DNA from: Amanita rubescens
Lineage: Eukaryota; Basidiomycota; Agaricomycetes; Agaricales; Amanitaceae
Direction: 5' to 3'
Assembly (NCBI GenBank): GCA_015039365.1
Contig: WION01000017.1
Span: 1 to 64,000 of the forward strand
Length of the DNA: 64,000 bases
Positions 11,884-24,731 of this stretch are shown here, in pieces. Numbering within the stretch: the stretch's first letter is position 1; each line of letters begins with the position of its first letter. Made by a program: the position numbers and the translations under genes. The notes below the pieces were generated by a model that saw only the letters and a program-made list of their open reading frames with translations, was not told where the DNA came from and did no database searches.

Positions 11884-13019
11884 TTGCAAGAGTATGGCTC
11901 ATGAGCCATTTGTTAGCGTTGCGTCAGCCGGTGTCGTTTGTATATAACGACAAAATGGAACGATTGTAATGCGCATATTATCAATGTCACCGAGATCAAC
12001 CCTTCCCTGTTCCCTGGCGTGGCACATTACTTACATCCGTACTTGCCCATGACGACAATTTCGGGAATGCTTCAACTGCTGCTGATACAGTGAATTGAAG
12101 AGAACTCGAGTCGCACTGATGGCTTGGGGGCAAACTTGTAGCGACGCCGTCGCTAGAAGAGTTCATCGGACAGACCGAATTTGCAAGCCGTTGCTAGAAT
12201 ATGGGGTACTCACCTCTCTCTCTCTCTACAAGCTTATCGAGGCCAAACTCGCTCCTCAAGTCACTAAGACGTCGGCTGATGCTTCTCCAGTAAGTTGCAA
12301 TACGGGATTACATCTATTCCGCTTGTCACAACACTAGGTCGAGCACCCGTTCTTCTACTAGGTTGATTTGAAGATGCAATCTAGCAAGCCTGCCAAGGAA
12401 GTCTCCGGGAGTTATCAGGTAAGTTCAGTCTCAGATTTATCAGTCATCTTTTACAATAATTGGTGGGTACTAGTGATGACATCCTCCGAATCCTTGGACA
12501 TCCTCAGCAGAAAGGCCACAAATTAAACGGAAGGGTGCCGCACGCGCTACGCGGCATGCCGATTTACCCATGGATTTCTGACCTGAAGGGGTATAAAATC
12601 CCAAAGGGCGCCGTCAGGATGCAGGTCCCCATCAACAAAGCTTTCCCACGTGTGTTCAGTAGCATTTAATTTGGTCACAAATAAGGTCACAAGCTCCCCC
12701 ACATCTGTCATTCAAAGTTGTGTTGCTGATTCACGAGGCCGAGACAGGCAACGAGGCGCTAACCATACTACAGGAGAAACGTTGTCAAGAAGCAAGCACC
12801 CTCGGATAGAACCCAGTGTACCGTGGCCGAAGAAATGGCAACGGAGGGCATAGCAGCTTGGCCGAGGCGCCAGCCCTTGCTATGGTCACGGAAAGGATTG
12901 ATGTTCGGCCATAATGGGACTCTTTGTTTCAGGTCCGACACTTTTCTCAGTGATAGATGACCCTGGACTTGGCCACGTTACTGTACGTATAAGAACCGCG
13001 CGCTGACACGGTGTTAGGG
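11884..13019 (+). other. Possible decayed small gene; otherwise intergenic
   Basis: Two good introns (GTAAGT..AG) can be placed at about 12289-12360 and 12421-12475. They join short exons reading LIEAKLAPQVTKTSADASP and VDLKMQSSKPAKEVSGSYQ, followed directly by TGA. No signal peptide or start is convincing, and no family is recognised. This may be a remnant of another secreted-protein gene. The right end (TATA-like GTATAAGAAC near 12994) is the promoter of the next gene. Confidence 0.25.
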
Positions 13020-13034
13020 TAGGCTGGTCCTCAC
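13020..13034 (+). promoter_or_regulatory. Shared 5' element TAGGCTGGTCCTCAC (copy 2)
   Basis: The 15-mer is identical to the one at 14850 and ends 24 bp before the ATG at 13059. It lies about 25 bp downstream of a TATA-like GTATAAGAAC. Confidence 0.5.
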
Positions 13035-13058
13035 CTACTTTCATCGATATCAATCAAC

Positions 13059-13781
13059 ATGCGCTTCCTCCTTTCCTTCGTCTTCGTATTATTCTTCCTC
13101 CCTTCCACCCTGTATGCATTACCGGTGACCGCTGAAGTTGGCAGCTCACGACTCTCAGTACGTTAATCATATCATCTTGTTTTCAATCCTGAGTTCTAAC
13201 CTTTTCAATAGAAGCGAGCCATATTGATTGGAGAACGCGAGCTCTATGATATTCATGACATAGAGAAACGCGGGCCTGAAAGGCGACACCGAGCACTTCC
13301 AAGCCCTCCGGTACCTGAGGCACCCCAACAACCGCCACCACCACCACCACCACCACAAGACGATCCACCACCACCACAAGTCCGACCACCCCCACAACAA
13401 ACTCGGTCAGATTTACGACGACGTCCACGGGTACATAAGAAGCATCCGGTACATCAGGCTTCACTACCACCGCCATCATCACCACCACCACAAAATGATT
13501 CACCCGCATCACAAGTCCGACCATTTCGACCACTTCCACCACTTCCACCATCACTACCACCGTCACTACCACCGTCACTACCACCATCACTACCACCGTC
13601 ACTACCACCGTCACTACCACCGTCACTACCAGCATCACCACCCCCACGAGTTCGGGTACCCCTTCCTGCTGTTCCTCAAGTACCTGATGATGTGATGGAA
13701 GGGCCGTCGCGGATACCGCGAGAAGATTATGACGAGTGGAGGCGTCGTGGGGGCCGGGGGCGCAGGATAAATGACCAGTAG
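13059..13781 (+). CDS. Secreted proline-rich repeat protein with Kex2-type sites
   Basis: No characterised homologue recognised. Two exons, 13059-13157 and 13212-13781, give 222 aa. The signal peptide is MRFLLSFVFVLFFLPSTLYA. Two dibasic KR sites (SRLSKR|AIL and DIEKR|GPE) bracket a short acidic peptide, the layout of Kex2-processed pro-proteins. A long proline-rich region follows, with polyproline runs and about seven tandem PPSL units (13541-13638). The C-terminus is Arg-rich (DEWRRRGGRGRRINDQ), resembling the gene at 11401. It may act in the wall or at a host interface, but the function is unknown. His-rich and Val-rich readings of the same DNA in other frames come from the repeat and are not genes. 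Confidence 0.65.
13541..13638 (+). repeat. 12-bp tandem repeat encoding PPSL units
   Basis: Near-perfect tandem 12-mers of the type CCACCGTCACTA, about eight copies, translate as PPSL repeated within the secreted protein at 13059-13781. Copy number is likely to vary between strains. Confidence 0.85.
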
Positions 13782-14849
13782 CTAATGGTTGCCATTAGCC
13801 ATCATCGCATACGCCATACGGTCGTTTGTACTGGCATGATGACATTATATGTTGAAAGGATCTCCTATGGTACTTGCCACCTGAACAAGTGTCCATCTAT
13901 ACAGTCATCACCGTCATTACCGCCTGTTCCGGATGCAGGGTCTTAAATGGGCGCCCATCTGCGCCCATTCCACGTGGATGATGATCGATCACCATCGATT
14001 GTCACCCTTTGCCCATTATCAGCACGACGACATCAGCGATTCCACCTGTACTACCACCTGCGCCACCACCTCCTCTTAAGAAGCTGTCGATTGCGTCAAA
14101 AGGCAATAATAGTATCGATGTCACCACGAAAACGAGGCTCACATCTCCATTTTTTTTTTCTGCGGTAAACCGTTGAATCTAGATTGCTGTCATTCTGTCT
14201 TTGACGGCTAGAAGTTACTGGCTTTCTAGAAAAATTGGCCGTTCAGTTTTGTGAGCGTGGTGTGTATGCATACCTAAACTGTACATGTCAGTGGCACTTG
14301 ACCCTACTTAACTCCACCCTTATCGCATGACGATGGCCTCATAGGCAAACTAATCCAGAAGTCGGGATGGGACCATTCCGCTCATCTCCACTTTAACATA
14401 CAGGTCAGTGTTGAGCTTTGTTCATGTGCAGCCCGCGCTTATGGCAGCTCTCTATTTATGCAAACTTATTTTGGTTCCTCCTCGCCTCGTGAAATTAGGA
14501 ATGGCGAATGATAACCGACGCTCGGCAGACGGTATAACTAATATCCAGAAACCAAGAACACAGCTTGTTCTGACCAGCGCCTAGTACCAGCGTCATGTCC
14601 CGGAGACGGGCTACTAGGGCCACTGTCCAGTTGTTGAAAACACGACGGTGTTGATGCCGAGATGCATCATGTGTCATGCACAGCTACGCACCACCTCGCC
14701 TCGGCGACGAACGTTTGTCATGATAGCCTAAACCAAAGCCTAAAAGCTGCCCTCGGCTATTAATTTCCCCAAATGTCACCTCCGGCGGGACTCTTGGTGT
14801 TTTAGAGCGGTATAAAAACTCTACTTCCGCCAGAATAATTACTCTCTAG
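13782..14849. other. Intergenic stretch without recognisable gene
   Basis: No frame has gene-like structure. GTATAAAAAC at about 14809-14818 is the TATA box of the next gene. Confidence 0.4.
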
Positions 14850-14864
14850 TAGGCTGGTCCTCAC
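14850..14864 (+). promoter_or_regulatory. Shared 5' element TAGGCTGGTCCTCAC (copy 3)
   Basis: Identical to copy 2 over 15 bp, at the same distance from the ATG (24 bp before 14889), with TATA box GTATAAAAAC about 30 bp upstream. Confidence 0.5.
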
Positions 14865-14888
14865 TCTTCATTCCCAACAGTACGACTC

Positions 14889-15382
14889 ATGCGTCTGCAT
14901 CCTTCCACCTTTGCCTTGCTTCTCGCATGCCCCTTATTCGCGTCCGCGCTGTACATCAAGCCTGATTCTTCGTCACAGTCAAGACGAACCCAATCAGCAC
15001 CACCAACTTATGAATACACTATGCCCCCATACGACTCTCCAGTATTGCCACTGCATCACCCTCGGCCGCACCGTCCCATACAGCTAATGCACGACGCACT
15101 ACGTTCATGGGAGCAGGCCGGAGGAACACCCTCCGCGAGTCCCGTCGCCTCCACCGAACACACCAGTATGGGATACACCCCCGAAGCCACCACCAAAGAT
15201 ACCTCTATCTCCGCCGCCAGCGCCTCCACCTCCTTCACGGAAACCACCGTCGATTCCGTCAGAAAAACAATAAAGTCACGAAACCGGGTATGGATCTCTT
15301 TTTTATTATTATTATGCTGTTCTCTCTCTCCAAGTCTGACCGCTAGAGGTAGGGGCTATCGCGTTCGAAGAATTGCCTATTG
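14889..15382 (+). CDS. Small secreted protein, reading frame of second half uncertain
   Basis: The third plus-strand gene with the shared 5' element. MRLHPSTFALLLACPLFASA is a clear signal peptide; the mature start is LYIKPDSSSQSRRTQSAPP. The open frame from the ATG continues as Ser/Thr-rich sequence to 15382. From about 15110, however, the next frame encodes a strongly proline-rich stretch (for example PPKPPPKIPLSPPPAPPPPS) ending at a stop near 15270. Because the sister gene at 13059 is proline-rich, one extra or missing base near 15060-15120 may have moved the frame. No family recognised. Confidence 0.5.
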
Positions 15383-16141
15383 AATTTGAAATCCAATTTG
15401 GTGGGGATATCTCGGTCACGAGCCTTGGCATGGTTATTCTTACCGCGTGTTTGTTGCGGGTGGTAGTCACCGGCTGTGTGGAAGGCGACGGTAGCGAGGT
15501 GTGTGTTATCTTATCGAGGACTTTGCATATACGTATGAGTGCTATTTCTTGTAAGGAACACAAGTTGTTCTCTCCAACCCGTGAGGCTGAACAATGTTAG
15601 ACTCGCACTCCTTCTCATGACGACATTTTGAAGTTGACACCTGTTGACACCTCCCCCTTGATGGGAATGAAGATGATAGGGTTCTGGCATGACGACGGAT
15701 AGGATTATAAGATACCCCGAAATTGAGTAAAGCGGGGAAATTAAATATAGCTGGGCTTCGTTCATATCTCCGAATTTGGTTTCATGGTGATACCTATGCC
15801 ATGCCGCAAAAGCGAGGCCAACTCGTTGCCAGTGGTAGCCCGTTTGGGATTGACATACACGCTGCGGAGGCGCAACACAGTCAAACCCGCTAGGATCGGC
15901 ACCTTCAGTAAATGGCAAGTTGTTTGGCATCTTCGGTAACCATATTATGACACATTCCGTTTGAGTATTAGCTTAGAATTAAAGAACGAACGACTCTAGA
16001 TTAGAAGCCTCCCGGGCCGGGCATATACCTACCTAACATAAGTACGTGCATACAATCAAATGGTACATACAACATTATCTCCAAAAATCAATACTCTATC
16101 ATGTATCGGTACAAAGTTGCGGGCTTGAACGTTGACTGCTA
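15383..16141. other. Intergenic stretch without recognisable gene
   Basis: The minus-strand frame starting near 15930 (MPNNLPFTEGADPSGFDCV) has no supporting exon structure or family resemblance. Nothing else stands out. Confidence 0.3.
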
Positions 16142-16978
16142 CTATCGGCGATAGAGGACGTCGTTCTGAAAATTTGGAAGATTGGGTTCGGGAGGGCGAG
16201 ATCCACCTGTTGACCTTGGCCAAGAAGGAAGCTTCTCGTGCATCAAACTTTGTATTCCTTTCAATACCCTTCCAATTCGTTTCTATGGGTACGGATTAGT
16301 CAATACTTGTCGAATTTCCGCGGGGCGTGTAGACGTGTAGAAGCGAACGTAAAAGACGGGCAGGTCGCGCACTAGTAGTACGTACGACGCGACGCGAAAT
16401 AAAAAGAAAAGAGAAAAAAAAAGGGTGCAAAAACTCACTTTAAACCTACATGTCCAATTCGACGTTTTCCTCCCTTGACCATCATGACGGGCACCATGTA
16501 GAGAACCACCTAAACTCCCCGTCGTGGACCCTGCGACACGAAACGAAGAAAAATAAGGTTGCTCCTCGATCCACCCCGAGTCGCACAATGAGTGATCTAT
16601 GCTCTTCGCAGACCCTCGAGACCCTTTTGTCTTTCTTGGTGATACTATCGTTGTCGACGTCGCTACAGTTGGTGGGGCGACTAACGATTCGGTGGATGCC
16701 AATTCCTACAATGCAGCCGTGTGAATTGAAGTTGAAAGCGTGCGATGAGGACAACAACTCAGACTATCACTCACGGGTACGAAAGATTTCAAGTGGCCGT
16801 ATGGAACTCTGCGCGGCTGGCTCGAACCTTTTTCAAATGCCACCTGGGAATGGTAGTCGGATGTGTCGTACTAAGCTGGTCACCTCAGTATGACGTTATC
16901 ATGAGGTAGGATTTGAACACTCGCCTCGTTTGCGTAAATGTACCCTGCTGAACCACTGTAGGGATGGTGGTAATCCAT
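16142..16978 (-). CDS. Hypothetical protein, multi-exon
   Basis: Not recognised. Coding-like exons: MDYHHPYSGSAGYIYANEAS from ATG 16978; then VAFEKGSSQPRRVPYGHLKS; ELASTESLVAPPTVATSTTI with a Ser/Gly-rich stretch ending NWTCRF; and a last exon KRIGRVLKGIQSLMHEKLPS to LYRR and stop at 16142. GT..AG introns join exons 2-3 and 3-4. The exon 1-2 joint does not hold frame with the obvious splice sites, so it has a lesion or another junction. A tRNA-like box-B match in exon 1 is explained by the coding sequence. Confidence 0.35.
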
Positions 16979-17081
16979 GGGCAAGAAGTGAGAATCCGAA
17001 GCCTCATTTTATTATGTTATTTAGGTAACCCCTCGTGGAAAGGGCGACTCAATACGTACGTACGTTACAGACTTTCCCATG

Positions 17082-18408
17082 TCAAAGTTCATACACTTTT
17101 GCCCATCGCAACGCAAACTCTGACGCTCCAGTCCTTGGCCCTCGTTTATGCCATCGGTATAACCACTCTGACTCGCTCATTGACTGCTTTCTCATCCCTT
17201 CAAGTAGCATGTCAAACCCTCGTTTCACCTCACCTTCACCGCACCGACTCCATAATAGCCGATCACGCCGCTTCTCACTTTCCAACTCTGTCAACCCCAT
17301 CTCGCTCACAGCGTACACCACAATACCAGCTATCATGCTCGACCTCACCCCACAAAACCTCCAATCCCTCATCGCCAAGTGAACCAAGAAGTTTTCAACC
17401 GCTTCTCTCAAGCTAAAGCTCGAGCTCGATCGCCTCCCTCCGCGACTCAACCAAAACCAAGGCGAACACCCACCAAACACCTCGAATTCGAGTGTCCTCA
17501 ACACCTCCGCCTCTGCCTTCTTCATCACATCCACCGGAACATAATCCGTATTCTTCGCTTGTGAAAACGTCCTAATGTCCACCAACATAACCTCCATATA
17601 CTTGGCCGCGATATACAACACGGCTCGAGCTAGAAGATAGGATCCATCATACGTTAGGGTGTTTAGGTTACCCTTTTGTTTCCGCTTGGAAATGTACCGA
17701 TCGAAGAGGTTGTGCGCTACCCAATAGGTTTCGAAGGAGTATCCGAGCCAAGTGTGGAAGTGCCCCCAGAGAACTTGGAGTTCGTCAATCCCATCGAGTC
17801 GGATGTCGATTTGGGATCCGGGAAGGTCGGACATGTCCAGGTTTGGCATGCTTTTGGCCTGCAGGCTCAAGTTGTGGCGGAGATGCAAAACTGTGAAAAC
17901 TTGGGAGACGTACCTCTAGTTCCAACATGTACAACGCAATCTCATGCGCGTACTCATCCTCCCTCCCGTCAACTTCATAAAATTGGCTATCCCCAAAATC
18001 CTCTTCAAACTCTTCCAAAAGAACGCGCACGTCCCTACTCCTACTCGCTCCTAGCATCCTTCCCCTACGGCATATCTCCAGTCCCTCGCATCGAAGCAAA
18101 GGAAGGATAGTAGCGTTTGTATTAGTCGTGGTTGTCACCACGGACGATACATGATCCCAAAACGACCCACTCCGAGCGATGTCGAGACAACACGTCGTCG
18201 TCGTCGTAGACGGCGCCAACCCAAACACGCATGCGGAATGCCGCCACTCGAGGACGACGACGACACCTAGCGTCAACGCGCTCTGGAACACCTCCCTCAT
18301 GGTTTGTTGCATCAGCTGCAACTCCCTGGTCGACTTGTTGTTCTTGTTCTTGGCATTGCCGTGTACTGGTTCTAGCACAGCTCCATCGCGTATCCGTGTC
18401 CGTGTCAT
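17082..18408 (-). CDS. B-type-like cyclin
   Basis: Regulatory partner of a cyclin-dependent kinase. The cyclin box is read from about 17888 downward: SMPNLDMSDLPGSQIDIRLD (family SMPNPDYM..), YVAHN-like helix with NLFDRYISKRK, YLLARAVLYIAAKYMEVM, AEAEVLRTLEFEVFGGCSPW, then the second fold with FLVHLAMRDWRFCGV and SSMIAGIVVYAVSEMG, ending WHKRGPRTGASEFALRWAKVYEL at 17082. An intron near 17900-17930 links it to YAHEIALYMLELE, matching the usual cyclin N-flank. The sequence is divergent: the MRAILVDWL motif is not recognisable. Exons upstream of about 18050 are unclear, so the start is uncertain. Confidence 0.65.
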
Positions 18409-19195
18409 CAGAGCATACCATCATCGCCTTTCCGTTCTCTTCCTTCATGAGTGGCGCTGGCATAGCATCAGATCCACTCAATATCAAAGCGCGTAAAGTC
18501 ATCGACGCGTCGCTCCCAATTCCACCGCGACGACATACTAACCTGGAAGCTCGATGATGATGATGCCTTTGCCATCCGAGCTACCCAAGCACTTGGAAAG
18601 CCCACGACAGCGAGAGATCTAGTATTCGCAACACTAACTCAAAAACCGTTGGTCAAAAGAACCCAGCAAACTACGTACAACGTTTTCTTTTTCAAAGTGG
18701 CGGCGCATCCGTGGTGATGAAGGAATGACGAGAGGCTGAGTAGGATCTCGTAGTATAACTCGATGGTCAAACGCGACGTTTTACGCGTCAAAGTGGACAG
18801 GTGATGTCGTACGAGACGAGTGGCGGCGCTGCGGTCGGGACCAGCTATTAGTAGCTCTGGCGAGCCGAATCTCGACAGTGATTTGTAGCTGGTTAAATCC
18901 ATGTTTTATGACGAGTAGGGGATAGTGGGGTTGGCCCGTCTGGCCCTGTGCTTAGTGGGGGGGATGAATCGAAGAAAACATTTTTGTTCTCAAAACTCCA
19001 TTCATATCAATAATGGACAGGCGCTCGCACAGCAGCCGGATTTATAGGGAAAAGGGGTATTGTGGGTGTGTGTGTACACGTACGTTTTTGACAGGTGCCG
19101 AGTCAGCATAAATAGAAGGTCGGCATGAGGCAGGGATCAATCAATCGATGTGAATTACACGAGGCTACGCAGATGGCTGTGCTCGCCACTCGCTT

Positions 19196-20440
<1,245 letters not shown>

Positions 20441-21155
20441 TATTATAAAATGGGGGCGGGATGGAGAAAGACAGCGGATTATATACAACGGGTTGTGACG
20501 TCATCGTGGAGGGAGGCTCTTGGCTCTGAAATAGGCAGTGATCGGCCAATCATGACATGATCCGGCGAGTTCAATACAGTTGTGAGTACAGTTCCACTTG
20601 AGTTATAGCCACGTTCATCAACCAGATGCGTAGCTGGCAATGACAACAAAATCCGAGTGTGACACCAGAGTGGCATCATTTTGTCGCGCGGTGCCAGCGT
20701 GTTTCGGATCCCATCACTCCTTCGTCCTCTGTTGCATCCAGGGTTGAGAACGAAGGAGGACGAAGACAAAATTTGCAATTGTGGACGGGAAATTGGATTC
20801 AATAATGCCGTGGTCGACAGCAGTCGACAGTCGAGTGTGAATCCCAATTACTCAGAGGCCGTAGAGGGGCGTAGAGTCTAGTAGACTGGCTTAAATGGCT
20901 GTCCACATTGTTGTCATGGCGCTGCTCGTTAGGTTGAAACTTCTCTGACTATCGATGGTACCGCAGCGAGGCGCACGTGCCCTTCAGCAAATGTTATAAG
21001 TAGTGTCCGTGGCATTTTGTCATCTTGCCCTCGACATCGTGCCCCAGAGCAGGTCTCTGTCGATTTGATAAATTCTTATCATCCTCTCTATTCAGTGAGT
21101 TAATTCAATACAACTACTTTATCCCTGTTGCCTAACACTATCAGGGATATCCATC

Positions 21156-21912
21156 ATGAAGTTATTCTCATCATACACATTATTTCTCTTCGGGCTTATT
21201 TCTACTGTGGTGGCAATTGGGCCGCCGGACGAACCTGGTTTTATTACCGACAAAGACATCGAATGTTCTGACCCTCTGCCTAAATACGATACGAGTGGTA
21301 AAGAACTTAATTTAAGGAAAGAGGTTTTAAAAGGTGACTGGGTTCGGATGCCACACCCACATAATTTGGTCTGCATTCTTCTCAGATTATACTTATACAC
21401 ATCTCACATAATTTGCAGCCTCGCATCGACATGATGCCCGCACCGCTAGTAAATGTCTTTTTCGGGTTCGTGATGTGGTATAACCTCACGCATTTGCAGC
21501 TACCCTTGACTCCTTTTGATTTCCTCTCTTTCGGAATCATCGATAAAGAACTCTGTTGGTTCTATATCACTGGGCACACGGTACGCTCGATGAAACTCGC
21601 ATTGGACGAGAAGCCAGACGCGGAACCATATGCGGAAGGGGCCCATTTGGAATCAGTACGGAGATGGCAGGCATACAAGCTATAAACATGCCGCTCAACT
21701 CGCTGGCTACTGGCGCAAAGCTGTAAGTCGTGTTCGCCCTAATTCGAAATGTCTCGCACATAGCTTCGTAGAGCAATCCAAATAGGTTAATCAGAATTAT
21801 CGTAGTCAAGAGGAAATCGGGAAACGTCGAATTCCTCACGCGCGTTCTCACAGAGGAAGAGAAAGAATGGACCAAATCAGCGAGATTCGTGCCAGGAGTA
21901 ATAGGGATTTAA
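21156..21912 (+). pseudogene. Secreted-protein family member A, degenerate copy
   Basis: Paralogue of the gene at 22854. Exon 1 is intact: signal peptide MKLFSSYTLFLFGLISTVVA and the family motif LKGDWVRMPHPHNL. The acceptor of intron 1 has changed from TTTTTCAG to TTTTTCGG (about 21455-21463), an extra base follows about ten bases later, and another extra base at about 21666 causes an early stop (RRWQAYKL). The last exon (RKSGNVEFLTRVLTEEEKEW, stop 21912) remains readable. Lesions at several sites suggest real decay, although single-base errors cannot be excluded. Confidence 0.6.
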
Positions 21913-22853
21913 GAATGTTGTTGTCAATGAGGAACGCCTCGCTACTGCTGAGTTCCCTATTGTAGTTTGTTGTGAAGAACAAAACTCTACCCGGCGAAAT
22001 CTACATTGAGTGATTGGAGCTGTTAAAGACGAGAATGACTTTCTCCCGATGAAAGGGTTACATGTCCCAGCACTAAAACGGATAACTCACTTCTATCTCC
22101 CCCATAAACCCACCTACATAACTTTCAATCGTGTGGGCCGACTTCCTATCTATGTCATTGGTATCAAATCCGTAGCATGAACAAAAAAGGCCACTCCCAT
22201 CACATTTGTCCAACAAGCGACGACGAACGAGACGCAGTCGAGATGGGAAGGCAGGGTAAAACTTCCTATAAAGCGGCGTTGTAAGAATCATCTGGTGAGG
22301 GAAGGCTGTCCTACCCTCGAGACTACTCTCTTACCGGATAACGATACAGCGGGTTGTCCGAGGGTGACGCCAGAGTGGCATCATTTTGTCGCTGGTGCCG
22401 ACCTGTACCGACGTGTTCCAGATCCCATCACTCCGTCCTCCTGTTGCATCCAGGGTTGAGAATGAAGGAGGACGAAGACAAAATTTGCAATCGTGGACGG
22501 GAAATTGGATCCAATGTCGTGGTCGACAACTGGTCGACAGCGGCGGTCAACAAACCCCAATTACCCGCAGGGCGTAGAGAGGTGTAGAGTTGAACTGGTT
22601 TACTAAATGATTGTTGTCATGACGCTGCTCGTGGGGATAGGTTGAAACTTCTCTGACCATCAAATCGTGATGGTACCGTGCCCTTCAGCAAAACGTTATA
22701 AGTCCGTGTTGCCATCTCGCATCTCGCCCGGCCCTCGATATCGTGCAGAGCAGGTCTCTGTCAATTTGATAAATTTTTATCATTCAGTGAGTTAATTTGA
22801 TACAACTACTCCATCCACCTGTTGCCTAACTCTGTCTATCAGGGATATCCATC

Positions 22854-23610
22854 ATGAAGTTATTTTCATCATACACATTGTTGCTCTTCGGGTTTATTTC
22901 TACCGTGATGGCAATTGGGCCGCTGGACGAACCAGGTTATATTACCGAAAAAGACGTCAAACATTCTGGCCCTCTGCCTAAATACGATGACAAGAGCGGT
23001 CGAGAACTTGATACAATGGCACGCTTTTTAAGGGGTGACTGGGTTCGGATGCCACACCCACAAAATTTGGTCTGCATTCTTTTCAGATTATATACTTATA
23101 CGCATCTCACATAATTTGCAGCCTCGCATCGACATGATGCCTGCAGTGCTAGTAAATATGTCTTTTTCAGGTTCATGTGTGGTATAAGCTCACGCATTTG
23201 CAGCTACCCTTGACTGCCTATGATTTCCTCTCTTTCGGAATGATCGATGATCAACTCTCTTGGTGCTATATAACCGGGCACATGGTACGCTCAATGAAAC
23301 TCACACTGGATGAGAAGCCAGACGCGGAACCATACGCGGAAGGGGCCCATTTGGAATCGGTACAGAGATGGTGGCATACAAACCATAAATATGCCGCCCA
23401 ACTCGCTGGCTACTGGCGCGAAGCTGTAAGTAGTTCGCCCCAATTCGAGATGTCTCACACACAGCTTCGTAGCGCAATCCAAATAGGTTAATCAGAATTA
23501 TCGTAATCCAGAAGAAATCGGGAGAGGTTAAATTCCTGACGCGCGCTCTCACAAAGGACGAGGAAAAATGGACCGAATCAATGAAATTCGTGGGAGTGGT
23601 AGGGGTTTAA
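22854..23610 (+). CDS. Secreted-protein family member B, intact
   Basis: Unrecognised family. Three exons with good splice sites in constant phase 0: 22854-23069, 23171-23425 and 23512-23610, giving 189 aa. Signal peptide MKLFSSYTLLLFGFISTVMA; then a short linker, the conserved block RFLRGDWVRMPHPQNL, then VHVWYKLTHLQLPLTAYDFL, a central region ending AAQLAGYWREA, and a C-terminal block KFLTRALTKDEEKWTESMKF. The same three blocks occur in the copies at 21156, 24505-24990 and 31547, which defines a local family of secreted proteins. Mature B has few or no cysteines, unlike many fungal effectors. Role unknown. Confidence 0.65.
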
Positions 23611-24081
23611 GAATGTTGTTGTCAATGAGGAACGCCTCGCTACTGCTGAGTTCCCTGTCGTAGTTCGTTGTGGAGAACAAAACTCTACCCGGCGATTGAG
23701 TGATTGGAATGGTTAAAGACAAGAATGACTTTCTCCCGATGAAGGGTTACATGTCCCAGCACTAAATCGGACAACTCACTTCTATCTCCTCAAAGCTTTG
23801 CGGTCGAAGCCATCCATCAGTTCCAAACCCGCCTACATAACTTTCAATCGTGTGGGTCGACTTCTCGTCTATATCATTGGTATCAAATCCGCAGCATGAA
23901 CAAAAAGTCGCTCCCATCACATTTGTCCAACAAGCGACGACGAACGAGATGCAGTCGAGATGGGAAGGCAGGGTAAAACTTCCTATAAAGCGGCGTTGTG
24001 AGAATCATCTAGTGAGGGAAAGCCGCTGTCCTACCCTCGGGACTACTCTCTTACCGGATAACGATGCAGCGGGTTGTCCAA

Positions 24082-24504
24082 TAACCGTAACATTGAATTG
24101 CCTAATAATGACGTGTTGAATCTTCTGATGTTGTCGGGAAGGTGCCCTGGCCACTCCTGGCCGCCTCATACATCGTAAACCGTGGTCGAACTATCCAAAC
24201 CGATCACACAATCCAATAGTTCCCCACCGTCGCGGGACTGGAACAAGCCTATACCTCGGAACTGGCGCCCCGCTTGGCGTTGTCAGATGTACAGTGTCAG
24301 GCATCGTCAAACAACATCAAAACTCGTGATGGGGTCACGGTTCGGTATCTTCGCGACCATCACTGTACTCGCTCTCATGTGCATAGATAGATGTCTGCCT
24401 CATCTCGGAGCTGATCTCCACTTCTTTGATAAAATCTCAGCATCCTTTCCATTCAGCGAGTGACTCTAAAACGGATGCTCTCCCTAATGCTGTTTATTGA
24501 GAAC
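24082..24504. other. Intergenic stretch upstream of family member D
   Basis: No gene-like frame. It resembles the region before members A and B only loosely (an attcagcgag block just before the D start). Confidence 0.3.
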
Positions 24505-24718
24505 ATGTTATTCTCATACACGGTACTTTTTTCGCACTTATCACCAGCACATCTATGGTATTGGCGGCTCCTTTACTTCACGAGGAATCGGTTGCCGGAA
24601 TGCTACTAACATCAAGCGAGCACTTGATAACGGGTACTAACTGGAAACGGCTGCCACACCCGCCGATGGTCTGAGTGCTTTCAAACCATAACGCGTCTCA
24701 CGTACTTTGCAGGATGGT
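24505..24718 (+). pseudogene. Secreted-protein family member D, 5' half
   Basis: N-terminal half of a family member: MLFSYTVL, then (after restoring one T missing from the six-T run at 24527-24532) a hydrophobic signal segment ending SMVLAAP, LLHEESVAGMLLTSSEHLI and the family motif TGTNWKRLPHPPM. A GT..AG intron follows (about 24670-24713). After the acceptor only a few codons remain before the sequence becomes the antisense of a family 3' half at 24732-24990. As it stands the gene is broken. Confidence 0.55.
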
Positions 24719-24731
24719 GCTCCAGCTAAAG

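Larger units (their letters stand above)
20653..24081 (+). repeat. Direct tandem duplication, two units of about 1.7 kb
   Basis: Unit 1 (20653-22358) and unit 2 (22359-24081) align along their length. Both begin near a CAGAGTGGCATCATTTTGTC block, both contain a secreted-protein gene with its promoter (starts 21156 and 22854, offset 1698), and both end near CTCTCTTACCGGATAACGAT and GCGGGTTGTCC. Many substitutions and small indels separate the units, so the duplication is not recent. Confidence 0.85.

Noticed and set aside
13495..13695. His-rich (HHYHRHY) plus-strand frame and Val-rich minus-strand frame
   Set aside because: Both are shadow translations of the 12-bp PPSL repeat in other frames, without start context or signal peptide.
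16890..16970. tRNA-like box B (GTGTTCAAATCC) on the minus strand
   Set aside because: No matching acceptor or anticodon stems; the stretch reads as exon 1 of the hypothetical gene at 16142-16978.
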